In this document: in pieces, positions 1 to 11,757 of the stretch
Layout of the letters: each line of letters begins with the position of its first letter
Numbering within the stretch: the stretch's first letter is position 1
Assembly (NCBI RefSeq): GCF_021018805.1
Contig: NW_026960608.1
Span: forward strand, 930,001-994,000
DNA: 64,000 bases
Origin: Prinia subflava
Lineage: Eukaryota > Chordata > Aves > Passeriformes > Cisticolidae
Direction: 5' to 3'
The notes under the pieces: generated by a model
What the model was told of the DNA's origin: nothing
Databases searched by the model: none
What the model saw: the letters and a program-made list of their open reading frames with translations, nothing else
Translations under genes and position numbers: made by a program

Positions 1-1850
1 GCACAGATAATTTTTATCTGCTTAACAGGAATAATTTGCTGTGATTTCACTATGTTAGTAGCAAAAAGCTTTGTTTTCTCTGCAGTCCTTAGTCTTTTCT
101 TAATGTATTCTGTCTGATGGGAACACTGGTTTTATTTCTGATTACTGATTTCTCATGAGCAAATAGTTAAGGCTATTCTTTTGATATTATGCCTTCTTTC
201 CCTGCCCCTCACCTTGGAGAATGTAAACCTTAAGATTGTTTTGATACCTGTATTTAAAAGATGGGGGGTAATTAATTTCTGTTAAGCAGCTCCTGTGTTA
301 GATGTATTGGATATGGTAAATATTTGTTTACAGTCTTTTAAACCATGTATTTAAGTATTAGTGAAACAAAAGGATGGATATGTGATTGAGGTAAAAGTTA
401 GTCTTAAACTATAAATGTGGGAAGTGTCTGAGGCAGTGCCATTTCTATAATAGTCATGTAATATATGTATAGTAACTGTGGAAAACCAAACATAATATTG
501 CTGCTAGTGTTATGTGCACCTTTTGTTCTTATCGCATTTGTATGCTTGGTTTATTTTGAGAGGTCAAGATATTCCATATGTTGTAAAAGAGTAAGTTCTG
601 TCATTTGTGGTATCATTTCTTTCGCTTTTCTATGCCTTGTTAAAATATCCCCCAGGATTATGGTTGATGTCTTAAATTTTATCTCGTTTAAATACTAATC
701 TTACTTAGGTGGCTCTTCTTCATTAGAATCATATTACCTGGAGCTAGTCTGTGGGATCTAAGGTTGTTTTAGTGTTTATTGTTTACTTGTGCAAAAATCC
801 ATGTACAGGTGGGCACTTTCAGATGTATCTATAGTATATATATATAAAAGGGTTGTTGGTCTGTATTATCATAAACCTTATTTAATAATAGATAGAATCC
901 CTTCTTTTTGTCAGGCATCCACAGGGATGTGGGACCCTGTGTGTGTCCCTGTTCTGGCACCCTCAAGGCTGGTCAAGAATCATGACCAGGGTTTGGTTTT
1001 GTTTTCCTTTTTCCCTGCGATAGTATAAAAAAGACGTTTTGGATTGTGTGTTGAATTTGAAGCATTTATGAGTAATGTGGAGCTTCTGCCTCCAAGGGTA
1101 CCAGATGCTGAACCCCAAATTACCTGTTTTTGCACATGCTTTAACCAGATAGCTGTAATAGCCTAATACTATTAAGAAATACCCTATCCTGAGGGTGTTC
1201 TAATCAAACCTGATGAAATTTGGTACTTTTCTATCTGGAAATGATTCTACTAATGCACACAAATATGGTCAACTACTGTAATTCCAACAATTTTCAGTTG
1301 CCCTGAAGGTAGTGGAAATCCTAGTTGCTTATGGGGACACTTTTACCTAGTGCTGTAGAAATCAAGGATTAGTTTTCTCTGTCTCACTTCAGATCAGTTA
1401 TAACACTGTCCTACAGACTTTTTCCCACCATGTTCTCAGAGTGGAGAACACAACTGTTATGAGCTACAGCTTGTTCAAAACAATCATGGGTTCCATTTAA
1501 GGGAGTACTTTCTCTATGAAGTTTCTAGCTGTGGTATTGTAACTGGAAGGTTATTGCGATGAAGTTCCCCTCTCCTCCCTTCTATTGTTTTTTGTCAATT
1601 TACTGATCTAGGGACAAAACTGTTTTTGTGTAAAAATGAATGTGTAAATGTGTAGAATTGCATTTTATAAATGTACTACTAGAAAACTCATTTTAATATT
1701 CAGATTGTCTGAATAATAGCCATAACAGGCATTTCCTTCTGTAAAGCATTTCTGTAGACTTTTTTAATAAAAAGTACTGTACCTATTTAAATTCACATTG
1801 TGCATAGATTCTTAATTGGTAGTTTTAATTTAAAGCTAATTACGATAAAT
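1..1850. other. unassigned sequence, 3'UTR-like
   Basis: No convincing coding frame. The stretch is AT-rich and single-copy in appearance, with an AATAAA hexamer near 1768 on the plus strand preceded by a long AT-rich tract, as in a vertebrate 3' UTR. A TA microsatellite-like run lies near 834-846. I cannot tie it to a gene. RICTOR exons in this window are on the other strand, so this would not be its 3' end unless rearranged. Confidence 0.25.
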
Positions 1851-2173
1851 TGCAAAATTTCGGTTTGTATATGATTGAATACATTTTGTTAAAATATGTT
1901 GTTATCCCCATATTAGTTTTTGTTATTTATGATAGAAAGTGGGCTCAGGTTTTGGCTGTTCATTTCTTTTCTGTCCACAACAGCCACAGAAATGTGAACA
2001 AAGGTGCGGTTGTTTTTTTAACCCCTCAGTTGGAAGGTTCCCTTGTTGTGCCCCTTTTTACAACAGGTGCCATTGTGAGGATACCTAAGAAGAGGTGAAC
2101 CCATGCCCCAAAGATAAGGAGGAAGAATCACATCCCCAGGAGACTGGAAGACGGAACTACACCTCTGTAGCAG

Positions 2174-2413
2174 GTGGCAGAGGAGGCTTCAGTTCGCTGC
2201 CCAGAGCCTGGGTGTCCCTGCAATCCCTATATCCATTTCAAGTGCAATTACTGTCATGATATTTGGGTGGTTCATTGTAAATGGGGGCAGAGACCATTGG
2301 GGTTGTGCCGAAGGTATTCTGAGGAAGAACAGATTTTGACTATGCGGTTCTTAGACAGTACCACTCGTCTGGGGTTGATAGAACCAGATTCTCCTGGGTG
2401 GTTCAATATATAA
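2174..2413 (+). CDS. Cys/His-rich small ORF upstream of a proviral 3' LTR
   Basis: The open frame is about 79 codons. Its first 45 residues hold seven cysteines and three histidines in a zinc-ribbon-like arrangement (CPEPGCPC…HFKCNYC…HC…LC), then an acidic stretch (YSEEEQ). The first codon is GTG just after an in-frame TAG, so the real start is probably another ATG or a splice acceptor; a CAG precedes the frame. The 3' LTR follows about 650 bases later, where spliced accessory genes of complex retroviruses lie. I do not recognise the family. It may be a degraded fragment of a larger protein. Confidence 0.35.
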   Translation: MAEEASVRCPEPGCPCNPYIHFKCNYCHDIWVVHCKWGQRPLGLCRRYSEEEQILTMRFLDSTTRLGLIEPDSPGWFNI

Positions 2414-3045
2414 AAGGGGGTTGAAGGGCAAATTGGATTTGAAGGCCCAGGTGTTGGCTACTGAGTGCCAGCAGACAAACAAAGTGCCTTGTGTGGCGGA
2501 GCCTGTAAAGTTATCTAGGTGGGGGGCCTTTAAAAGGAGATATGCTGCTTGAACCACACCGAGGATCCTAGCAGAGAACCCCTGCTGTTGCGAAGATGAT
2601 GAACTACCAAGTTGTTTGGCAGCAACCCAACAGACGATGGCCTAGACAGAGGGGCACATCTGTGGTTTGCTCTAGTGAGTCCGAACCAAGCTGTGTGCCT
2701 GGTGAGGGGCCAGCTCCATAAAAACATGGCTCGGCCTAACGCCACCCCGACCGGAAACAAACTAAATACCCAAGCTCCACACATGTAGAAGGTAATAAAC
2801 TGTCCCTTTAAGAGCACTCAGGGCCATGGGAATTGAGAAAAATCAGAAATCAAAAAGGTAAAAACAGACACTATCCAGGAACTGCTGGTCAGATGTGTTC
2901 CCTCTCAAAGGAAAGTTTTCCAAGGGAAGGTATACAAAGGGGAAGATATACGGAGGAAGAGGGCATCCAGGAAAGAAATAATTGCAAGTCTAGAATAAGA
3001 GATTGTTGGGGGATAATGCAAACACGAATTAAATGGTTAATATAT

Positions 3046-3061
3046 AAAAAGAGGGGGGAAT
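3046..3061 (+). promoter_or_regulatory. polypurine tract of truncated provirus
   Basis: A purine run (AAAAAGAGGGGGGAAT) abuts the TGTG start of the LTR. This is the plus-strand primer position and shows that the LTR at 3062 is a 3' LTR, not a solo LTR. Confidence 0.75.
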
Positions 3062-3806
3062 TGTGAAAAATATGGGATGTTAATTCATGTTCTTATGGGT
3101 TATGGCATGTTAGAAATTATAAAAACCATTGTATAGGGGAATATAGTCTTAAGTTTCAGTCTGCCATGAAAATGCACTGAGACAAGAAGCAGGCACCACC
3201 CTGGAATTTAACATTTAGAAAGGAGACAAAGGATTTAATGGAAAACCCGGCCATCTCCTTGGCATCAGGAGAAGACACATTAAGATAAGCTATCAGTCTT
3301 CCCCTCCCTGGATGACAGAATCGTCAGATCATTATCTTCAGCCAACACCCTCATCCGAGCATCAAGCATCGGAACACCACCATTAGAGGACCATCATCAT
3401 CCACACCTCCGGAGATGAACTTTTACCATTCATAAACCTTGGTGTCTATTCACTCCCAGGAAACCAGAGATTGACACCTCACAGCAGAGAAGAAACTCTT
3501 TTCAGCTAAGCTGGAGACAACTATGAATTTGAATAACTAGCTTGGAAACAAAAGGACTATGAGGAAATTTTTGCCAGAGGTGGGATAAAGTGTATAAAAA
3601 CTAAGCCTCGAACAAGGCCAATTCGTGAACTCAGGGGGGACGGCAGTTGGCCAGATACTGCGTCCCAGTTCACGCTTGACATTTCCTGGGTAAAATCGTC
3701 AAGTATCTCTGCTGTGGGTGGTTTTGCCGAAATTCTGTAATTCGATCCTTTTTAATAAACCAAACATTATAATTTTAATTGGACTACTCTACTGGCATTT
3801 ATAACA
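3062..3806 (+). repeat. 3' LTR, family A (copy 1)
   Basis: A 745-bp LTR running TGTGAAAAATATGGG to ATAACA. Two more copies occur in this window in reverse orientation (9916-10656 and 62248-62931), and comparison fixes the ends. A TATA-like block (gtataaaaac) lies near 3592-3601, and AATAAA near 3754 probably ends the transcript. No matching duplication flanks it, as expected when the 5' half of the provirus is lost. Confidence 0.85.
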
Positions 3807-4005
3807 AGAATAATGTATTAAGAGTTTTATTCTAGCCACGGCAATGATGCATTTTTCTTAATGGGTCTTGTGTTCCTATTTACTTCTTAACAACATAAGC
3901 TAATTCAATCATAATGAAATCTAGATTTAACTTTAATTAGCTACAACCAAGACCAACTGTTCTCCAGGTACCCTGCTCCCTGAAATGGAAGACAGAGGCA
4001 GGTAG
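3807..4005. other. unassigned spacer
   Basis: AT-rich sequence between the LTR and the CR1 fragment. I see no gene or repeat structure in it. Confidence 0.4.
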
Positions 4006-6110
4006 CAGAATGAAGCTCCCATAATCTAGTAGGGAATGGTCAGTGACCTGCTGCACCACTTAGACACAGAGAAATCTATGGGCCCTGATGGGAACCACCC
4101 AAGGGTACTAAGGGATCTGGTGGAAGAGCTCACCAAGCCACTTTCCATCATTTAATATCAGTCCTGGTTAAGCAAAGAGGTCCCAGGTGACTGGAAGTCA
4201 GCCAGTGTGACACCCATCTGCAAGAAAGGTCAGAAGGAGCTTCTGGGGAACTACAGGCCTAGCAGCCAGGCCTGGGAAGGTTCTGGAGCAGATCATCTTG
4301 AGTGCCATCACATAGCACAAGGGGTTTAGGCCCAGCCAGGACAAGTTTATGAAAGGTAGGTTGTGCTTGACCAACATGATCTCCTTCTATGACCAAGTGA
4401 CCTACTTAGTGGATGAGGGTAAGGCTGTGGATGTGTTTACCTACAGTTCAGCAAAGCTTTTGACACTGTTTCCTGTGGTGGTGGGGTTTTGTTAAGCTGT
4501 TTTGGAGTTATGTATCCCAATGGTTCCTCCCTGTTTCCCCCCTCAATAAGTCAGGTACTGTCCAAAGGTATCTCCTCCCTGTTTCTTTGTCCACCTGTCC
4601 TGCCCCTGCCCTGTCTCTGGAAGCTTCGGTCAGCTGTCCATCTTTCCCCTGACCCTGCTCTATGTTATAGAAATACACCTGTCAGTCTGTCCTGGGGTCA
4701 ATCATATGTTTGCTTCATGCCTCTCACCCCCCAGTTTAAAAGTACTCGTGGACTTTGTCTCGTCCTCTTTTTCATCCCCCCCCCCTTGGGGAATAAAGGT
4801 CTCTGAGAAATAATATGGAAGAGAGCCTTCTCTAGTCCTTGTTCTGAAGCCTGGACACTGCAACACCTGTTGCCGTAGAACAGCCTTGTTCTGCACTGTT
4901 ACCTGAGACTGCTGGCAGATTCAGGAACAGCCCCTGGCACAGCCAGGAATCAGAGCTAGCTGGGGTTCTACCGGCTCCTGTCAGTTTCCCACAGCATTCT
5001 CCTGGAGAAACTGGCTGCTCATGGCTTGGACAGGTGGTCTCTTTGTTGGGTAAAAAACTGTCTGGATGGCCAGGCCCAGACTGTGGTGGAGAATGGAGTC
5101 ACATCCAGCTGGCAACCAGTCACCAGTAGGGTTCCCCAGGGTTCAGTACTGGGGCCAGTCCTGTTTAACATCTTCATCAATGACCTGGATGAGGGGATCG
5201 AGTGCACCCTCAGCAAGTTCACAGACGACATGAAGTTGAGCAAGAGTGTTTATCTGCTGGAGGGTTGGAAGGCTCTGCAGAGGGATCTGGACAGGCTGGA
5301 TCCATGGGCCAAGATCAGCAATATGAGGTTCAACAAGGCCAAGTGCCAGGTCCTGCACTTGGGTCACAACAAGTCCCTGCAGCACTCCAGGCTGGGGCAG
5401 AGTGGTTGGAAAGCTGCCCAGTGGAAAAGCACCTGGGGGTGCTGAATGACAGCAACTGAACATGAGTCACTGTGTACCCAGGTAGGCAAGAAGGCCAATA
5501 ACATCCTGGCTTTTATCAGAAATAGTGTGTCCAGTGGGACCAGGGAAGTGTTCGTCCCTCTGTATTCAGCACTAGTGAGGCCACACCTTGAGCGCTGTGT
5601 CCAGTTTTGGGCCCCTCACTGCAAGAAGGACATTGAGGTGCTGGAGTGAGTCCAGAGAAGGGCAATGGAGATGGGGAAGGGTCTGGAGCACAAGTCTGAT
5701 GAGGAGTGACTGAGGGAACTGGAGGTGTTTAGCCTGGAGAAAAGGAGGCTCAGGGGGACCATATCACTCTCTTCAGCTACCTGACAGGAGGGTGGAGCCA
5801 GATGGGGATTGGGCTCTTCTCCCAGGTCACAAGTGATAGGGCAGGAGGAAATGGCCTCAAGTAGCATCAGCAGAGGTCTAACTTGGTTATTAGGAAAAAT
5901 TTCTTCACCAAAAGGGTTATCAAGAATTAGAAGAGGCTGCCCAGGCAAGTGGTAGAGTCACCATCCCTGGAGGTTTCTAAAAGATGTGTGGATGTGGTGC
6001 TTAAGGATATGGTCTGGTGGCAGACTTGGCAGTGTTAGGCTAATGGTTGGACTCGATGATCTTAAGGCTCTTTTCCAACCTGGATAATTCTATGATTCTA
6101 TAAGCAGAGA
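4006..6110 (+). mobile_element. CR1 LINE fragment, 5'-truncated, interrupted by a solo LTR
   Basis: The fragment encodes broken pieces of the CR1 reverse transcriptase: the 5026-5445 frame reads …[16 protein letters not shown]… with the usual thumb/C-terminal text after it. It ends in the CR1 3' terminus (…gattctat near 6104). Residue YADD has decayed to FTDD. Frames shift repeatedly, so it is a dead copy. A solo LTR (4474-4983) splits it. Confidence 0.85.
4468..4989 (+). repeat. solo LTR (family B) with 6-bp target duplication gtttcc
   Basis: The LTR spans 4474-4983 (510 bp, TGTGGTGG … CCTGTCA) and is flanked on both sides by gtttcc (4468-4473 and 4984-4989). The CR1 text resumes exactly after it. 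An AATAAA near 4792 gives the sense strand. The 6-bp duplication fits a class II integrase. Confidence 0.85.
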
Positions 6111-7087
6111 TGACAGGCATCTTGAAAAGTAGTATTCATTTCCACAGTTCTGTAGATAGGACCTTACACAATAATCTGTATTGAAAAGTTAGTATGTCAC
6201 TATACTCCTGAAATATATACTGGAATATCAACATTGTGTAAAAGGCCTGGGTAAATCAAAAGCATGCATGTACAGAGGAGCTATCCAACTCTAAGTCCCT
6301 ATTGACCTTTTTCAGCAAAAACATAAGTCATGGGGCAAAAAATGGATTTGCCTTAGCAGTACAGATATTCATGCCCTTCCTCTTCCTAATTTCAAGTAAA
6401 TACGCACACACTTTATTCTTAGTCTTTGTCCTAGTTCCAACCAGGACCTTAATCATATTTGATACCACTTCACGTCATTGCCAGGGGCAGGGGAAAGGGA
6501 TGCTCTCTGGCTTTCCAGTCAGGAAAAAAAAGGTGGAGGATGGAGAGGTCAGGGTAGCACGGAGCTGGTCCTAAGCTGGAGAGAATAGTGGGGTGGCAGC
6601 AGCTGCAAGTCAAGTCGAGTTGGGCTCAGTGAGCATTTTGCTTGTCAATCACTCTTTCGTTTACTTTTGTAATTAACATTGTTGCTGCTACTGTTAGTTT
6701 TCTTATCTCATTGCTATTTCCAGTAAATTGTTCTTCTCCCAACCCATGATCTTCACCTTTTGTGCCTCCAATTTTCCTCTCATTCCCACCACAGTGGGAC
6801 GAGGAGGGGAAGGGAGGAGCGAGAGAGCGACATCTGGTTTGGGAACATCTCAGTGAGGGCACTGAATTGGGGAGTACCATTCCTAAACCAAGACAGTATT
6901 ACCTTTTGCCACTTTTCCATTTGTTGTTACATAACCTCTTTCATTTAGATGTGAAAACCCCTCTGGAATGGATAGAAATCTGTAAAGTAACATCAGACAG
7001 TCAGTACTCCACTTAAATCACATGATTCAAATAAAAACAAACACTTGTTTCCACATTGTAAAATTAAATAGCATGTTCGACAGTTAC
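6111..7087. other. RICTOR intron with LTR fragment
   Basis: No gene is visible. About 6560-6900 is the 3' part of a common avian ERVL-type LTR (…cagtaaattgttcttctc…ttttgtgcctccaattttcc…), repeated in diverged form at 13560-13790. The remainder is unassigned AT-rich intronic sequence. Confidence 0.5.
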
Positions 7088-7164
7088 CTTAGTAGTAGAA
7101 GTAAACCTTTGTCTCCCAGGTGAGAAAGAGCTGATTTCATTTGGATAAGGGCATGAAGACTGGC
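7088..7164 (-). pseudogene. RICTOR: RICTOR exon (…LHALIQMKSALSHLGDKGLL…), acceptor damaged
   Basis: Read on the minus strand, the 77 bp encode SLHALIQMKSALSHLGDKG followed by LLLLLR. This matches the armadillo-like N-terminal half of RICTOR, the scaffold of mTOR complex 2 that sets Akt Ser473 phosphorylation. A good donor (AG|GTAACT) follows. The frame expected from the preceding exon requires a start at GCC, but the two bases before it are AA instead of AG, so the acceptor appears lost. The only nearby AG would shift the frame. It lies 445 bp after the preceding exon (7610-7770), in collinear order. Confidence 0.85.
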
Positions 7165-7609
7165 TTAAAATAATTTAAAATGCATAAAGAACATCCAAGC
7201 ACTATATAATTTAGAAAACTTTAACAATTACAAGTCTGTCAGCAATGAGGCAAGTTTTTTGCAAAAGAAAGTATCAAACAGCACTAACCTTATCCTATTA
7301 TTATCCACTTTCAGTACCTTCTGTCATTAATTTATATCCCCTTTACAAAACATATAGTGATCAAAATAGTTGAATGAGTCTGCACTCATATTTTAAAATA
7401 AGCATTATCTAGAAGACTAGATTTTCTTGTCACTAATACTGCAGTATTTTCAGCATAAGTGGTCTATAAACTATTATGAAGTCCATCAATGGCAATCAAG
7501 AAAGAAAATTGTCAGTAGCTTCTTGGATACTTTGCTACTGGGAAAAGGGTGGGGAACAGCTTACAGAGTAGCATACCAAAAAGAGGCTGAAAAGGGAAAA
7601 GATGCTCGC
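7165..7609 (-). other. short RICTOR intron remnant
   Basis: This 445-bp interval separates two collinear RICTOR exons. The donor side begins with GC (GCGAGC) and the acceptor side lacks AG. No other feature is seen. Confidence 0.6.
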
Positions 7610-7770
7610 CTTGTCTTCACATGCCTCATCCAGAATATCAAATGCCTCAGAAGAAATAGTTTTATTTTTATCATGAAACTGGGTCACCAGTAACTCAATC
7701 CTCCAGTTGCTGAAGAACTCTACATTTGCTCTCAGTAATACTCGTGTTTTGTTGCATACAATCTGCAGCT
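7610..7770 (-). pseudogene. RICTOR: RICTOR exon with 4-bp frameshift deletion
   Basis: Minus strand, after the acceptor TTTTGCAG. Piecewise translation gives RLYATKH, then RVLLRANVEFFSNWRIELLV and onward to …ISSEAFDILDEACEDK, the RICTOR heat-repeat region. Compared with the known protein, four bases are missing after the codons for ATKH, shifting the frame and creating early stops. The 161-bp length equals the expected 165 minus 4. The donor reads AAG|GCGAGC, so GT has become GC. Broken frame and altered donor together argue for a non-functional copy. Confidence 0.9.
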
Positions 7771-8716
7771 CTGCAAAAGTAAGGAAAATAATTTTTTGAA
7801 TGGAAGGAAACTACTTAATGTAGTTAATAATTTATCACTTTAAAAAATACATTTAAACTACTATATTTTATAGTAAGTACCTGCATTGCACATCTTAATG
7901 CATTAAAACTACAGTGTACATGAGAGCTATTTCTGTCTTATCAAATGGGAAAATTGAGTCTGAGACCAAAGTAATCTGGTCATTGCAAGTATCCTTGGAA
8001 AATCCTTATCAATTAGTTATTCACATCTGGGGAATTAATTTTAAAACATTTTAAATTGTTTGCCAAAAATATCTGATCTTTAAAGCTTCTCAAAAAACCT
8101 AAATATAAAAATGTTTTCAGTAATAAGACAATTTCCCAACACTTAGTTTACTGCTATGAATTTTTGTGACAACAGAGTGAAGTACCTTGTCAGTTCTTTT
8201 ACTGCTGTTCAAAATGTGCTGAATAAAGAGCATAACCTGATTACATAACTTCTATTCGAAAAGTTACATGCAAAATAAAAGTAAACAGACTATCTATGAG
8301 AATTTGTTCTGGATTAAGCACAGAAAAACCCTGACAATATATGCTTCCTGAAAAAGGTGTTATCTTTACTTTTAACTATGCTTTTCTAAAAGACGACATC
8401 AGGCACCCAAATCTTTCTTCAGGTCTTCAGTCCTTATACCTTTAAGGCTATGATAGCTATAACCAAGAAAATTTTCTATATGTTAAAATATAAATCATCT
8501 GTGTTGGGATGTATGTGAATGTCTCTAAGACATATGTGAACTGGTCGAGGTTGGACAGTATTACTGAAGTTAACAATATCTTGTGTATTTTTTTCCCTCC
8601 AGAAATAATTGGCAATTAGGACTTGAAAGAAAATGTGAACATGCACAAGTAATTTTAAATATCTTGTCTCATTACTGCAAGTATCATGTGCACATTTCTA
8701 TTTATTCAATATACAG
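7771..8716. other. RICTOR intron, unassigned
   Basis: AT-rich, with no open frame of note and no recognisable repeat. Confidence 0.5.
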
Positions 8717-9062
8717 TGTCACAGTACAGCCGGTCTGTAGGTGGACAAGATAAATCTGGCCATAACATAAATCCAATTTGGCTCACCTAGTTCAGAAGTA
8801 CATAAGTCCCCAGATAAGATGATAGGATAGATTTGAACTCAAACAGGGACCTCAGCCAACCCTGTTCAACCCTGGATGCAGACACATCACTGGCCAGAGA
8901 TCTGGGCGGTGCAGAGATCTCAACCAATCGGCTGTCTAAGCCCAGGAAATTCAAACTCCCTATAAAAAGACGTTCCAGACAACAAAACACACCATTTGTC
9001 AATAACCCTGGGTGAGCTGTGTTGTTTGTCTGTCTCCGACCAATGACCTCATGTAACAACAG
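8713..9062. repeat. probable solo LTR (342 bp) with 4-bp duplication acag
   Basis: Spans 8717-9058 (TGTCACAGTACAGCC … ATGTAACA), flanked on both sides by acag (8713-8716 and 9059-9062). It holds a TATA-like TATAAAAAG near 8961 on the plus strand. The element family is not recognised and there is no second copy in the window, so confidence is moderate. Confidence 0.5.
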
Positions 9063-9915
9063 AGGGTTATTTTTTGTAAGGGAGGTGGGAATGGCATAAG
9101 TACCAGGAATGACCATGGCAATAGCCATTCACAACTCTGTTCTAGGCTGCACAATCATTTTGAAATTGCTTGCATTCCATTAGTGGTATGCCTTGTATGT
9201 GGAATAGGTGACTAGCAGCATACTTATTAAAGATGAGAAGAAGAGCTATTATGACAAAATGATCACTCCATCTAGATGTTAAGCCTACAGAATAACACAG
9301 TGACATGAAACCAGAATTCAGTGTCACGTAGTTCAAGCATTAAAATGTGTCTGTAAAGAATCATGGATACTGCTATAAATATATTGAATGGGATACAGAG
9401 AAAAAAATATAATAATCTTCACTTCCTGAAATATTTCCTGAACATTAATAATCTATCCAGCTAGTTAGTGCAGAAATAGCACAATTTTTATTTTCTGTCT
9501 AGAGAAGGAAAAGATGAAGCAAAATCCTGGAATGTTTTTACTTTTGATGGAAACTGAAAGGAAAACCAGTATAGAGGATATTCAGGAAACAGGCATCCCC
9601 CCTTTCCCCCAAGTATGAACTACATGAAAAGCATAGATAAAGCCCTGTATTATATCTGTCAGATGATTCTTACTTATAATAGTGAAGGTAATTGTGACCC
9701 ATAGAAGTGATGATGCAAGTCAGAGGTCATTATGCTCAACTGATTACATACAGCTCAGTATAGATACCAGTAGTTATTAGATAAATCTACCTCTTAGCCA
9801 CCCATGAAGATAAAAGGTCATGAACTGCATCACTTGAGGACACACTAGCTACGCTGCTGTTTCTACCATGAGCTGGCAGAAAGGCAGCTGAGGCAGTATG
9901 AATTTGCTTTAGCAT
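9063..9915. other. intron, unassigned
   Basis: No gene or repeat recognised. Confidence 0.4.
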
Positions 9916-10660
9916 TGTTATAAATGCCAATACAGTAGTCCAAATAGAATTATAATTTTTGGTTTATTAAAAAGGATCGAATTACAGAATTTCGGCAAAA
10001 CCACCCACAGCAGAGATACTTGACGATTTTACCCAGGAAATGTCAAGCGTGAACTGGGACGCAGTATCTGGCCAACTGCCGTCCCCCCTGAGTTCACGAA
10101 TTGGCCTTGTTCGAGGCTTAGTTTTTATACACTTTATCCCACCTCTGGCAAAAATTTCCTCATAGTCCTTTTGTTTCCAAGCTAGTTATTCAAATTCATA
10201 GTTGTCTCCGGCTTAGCTGAAAAGAGTTTCTTCTCTGCTGTGAGGTGTCAATCTATGGTTTCCCGGGAGTGAATAGACACCAAGTTTTTATGAATGGTAA
10301 AAGTTCATCTCCGGAGGTGTGGATGATGATGGTCCTCTAATGGTGGTGTTCCGATGCTTGATGCTCGGATGAGGGTGTTGGCTGAAGATAATGATCTGAC
10401 GATTCTGTCATCCAGGGAGGAGAAGACTGATAGCTTATCTTAATGTGTCTTCTCCTGATGCCAAGGAGACCGGCTGGTTTTCCATTAAATCCTTTGTCTC
10501 CTTGTTAAATTCCAGGGTGGTGCCTGCTTTTTGTCTTAGCAAATTTTAAAGGCAGACTGAAACTTATATTCTCATATGACATATATACAGTGATTTTCAT
10601 AATTTTAATATGTCATAACCCATAAGAACATGAATTAACATCCCATATTTTTCACAGCAT
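9912..10660 (-). repeat. solo LTR, family A (copy 2), duplication gcat
   Basis: Spans 9916-10656 (741 bp), the reverse complement of the LTR at 3062-3806 and about equally long. It is flanked by gcat on both sides (9912-9915, 10657-10660), a 4-bp target duplication. Both ends are complete and there is no internal sequence, so it is a solo LTR formed by LTR-LTR recombination. Confidence 0.9.
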
Positions 10661-11227
10661 GAATGTCTTAAGTACATCTGGAAGTAGTTTAAGATGTGCT
10701 TCTCCTTCACTGGTCTGCAGAGATACTGCTCTCCAAATGTTTTTGTTGTATGTAGTTACTCAAAAAAAGCTACTCTCCCCTTCTAACAAAATGAATACAA
10801 ACTGTTCCATAGGCATTTGTGTACTATACAGGCTCCACTCATCCTACTGGGGGTAAGTTGGAAGAGCTTTCAAGTGCCTTATTTGAATTGAACTGCATGA
10901 ACCAAAGGGTTCTTCAAAAGGTCAGCACTTTGCCTTTTTGTCAAGAAGTAGTCGACTTTTTCTCCTCAAAAATCTCATCAGTTCAGTTTGCATCATAAGA
11001 ATATATGCCGATGGGCACATGTAAAGCAGAAAAATAATTTCTTAAGGAAGGAAATAAATATGAAGTATGAAGTCATCAGTAGTTGATGCAAATGTAGATC
11101 CACTACTGCTGGCTGAGACAGTCCAATGTATTTGTGCTTTTCTTCATTTAGACCAAAAATACATATCACAAGGGAAGCCAGGCTCTCTTTTAGAGGTTCA
11201 AACAGTAAATTTTCCTTCTTTCTAGTA
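10661..11227. other. intron, unassigned
   Basis: No gene or repeat recognised. Confidence 0.4.
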
Positions 11228-11757
11228 TCCTGATGTGCAAACCCTTGAACCCCTCAGGGAAACCTCCAGGGCTTGGCCCTGGAAGAATCTACCACAGAGT
11301 TTCCCCACCTAGGCTGAAAGAAAAGATTTTCCCCCAAGGAGCCCTGCAGCACTATTGCCAATCTACCTCAGATTGCTTCCCCTACTGGCCAGTTGACCCT
11401 GCCCACCCCAATTGTTCATCCCCCATACCTCCTATAGGTTGCTGCTCTTTGCCCTGCCCTTGTACTACCCCTTGCCATCAGACCATTGGTGCCTGACCCC
11501 ATACTTAACCCTGGGCACTCCTTTGATCTCTCTTTTGTCTCTGATCCCTTTGATGTGGTGAACGTAATAAACCTTCACTGGAATTCATCATACAGAAGGC
11601 CCTTCCTGTCTTTCCTTTGCTGAGCTATCTGTGGGGTGTGTGTGTGTGTATGGACTTCAAATGATTGTTCCCGTGGCCTACTCTGAGCAGCTTCTGAAGG
11701 AGATGCTTCAAGTAAGGTAGCGACATTTAACCATCCTGCCATGCTGCTACATCCTGA
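11228..11757 (+). repeat. solo LTR, family C (copy 1), duplication tcctga
   Basis: Spans 11234-11751 (518 bp, TGTGCAAACCC … GCTGCTACA), flanked by tcctga (11228-11233, 11752-11757). AATAAA near 11566 and a GT-rich tract (11637-11650) mark the polyadenylation region. A second copy with a nested insertion lies at 49321-50336. Confidence 0.9.

Larger units (their letters stand above)
1980..3061 (+). mobile_element. internal 3' remnant of a provirus
   Basis: This segment directly precedes a polypurine tract and an LTR, so it is read as the 3' internal part of a provirus whose 5' part is missing or unrecognised. It contains a short open frame ending near 2098, a Cys-rich frame (2174-2413) and a basic frame (2833-3066). 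None matches a gag, pol or env protein that I recognise. The left boundary is uncertain. Confidence 0.4.

Noticed and set aside
4489..4806. 105-codon frame
   Set aside because: It lies inside a solo LTR with both ends defined; Pro/Ser/Leu composition only.
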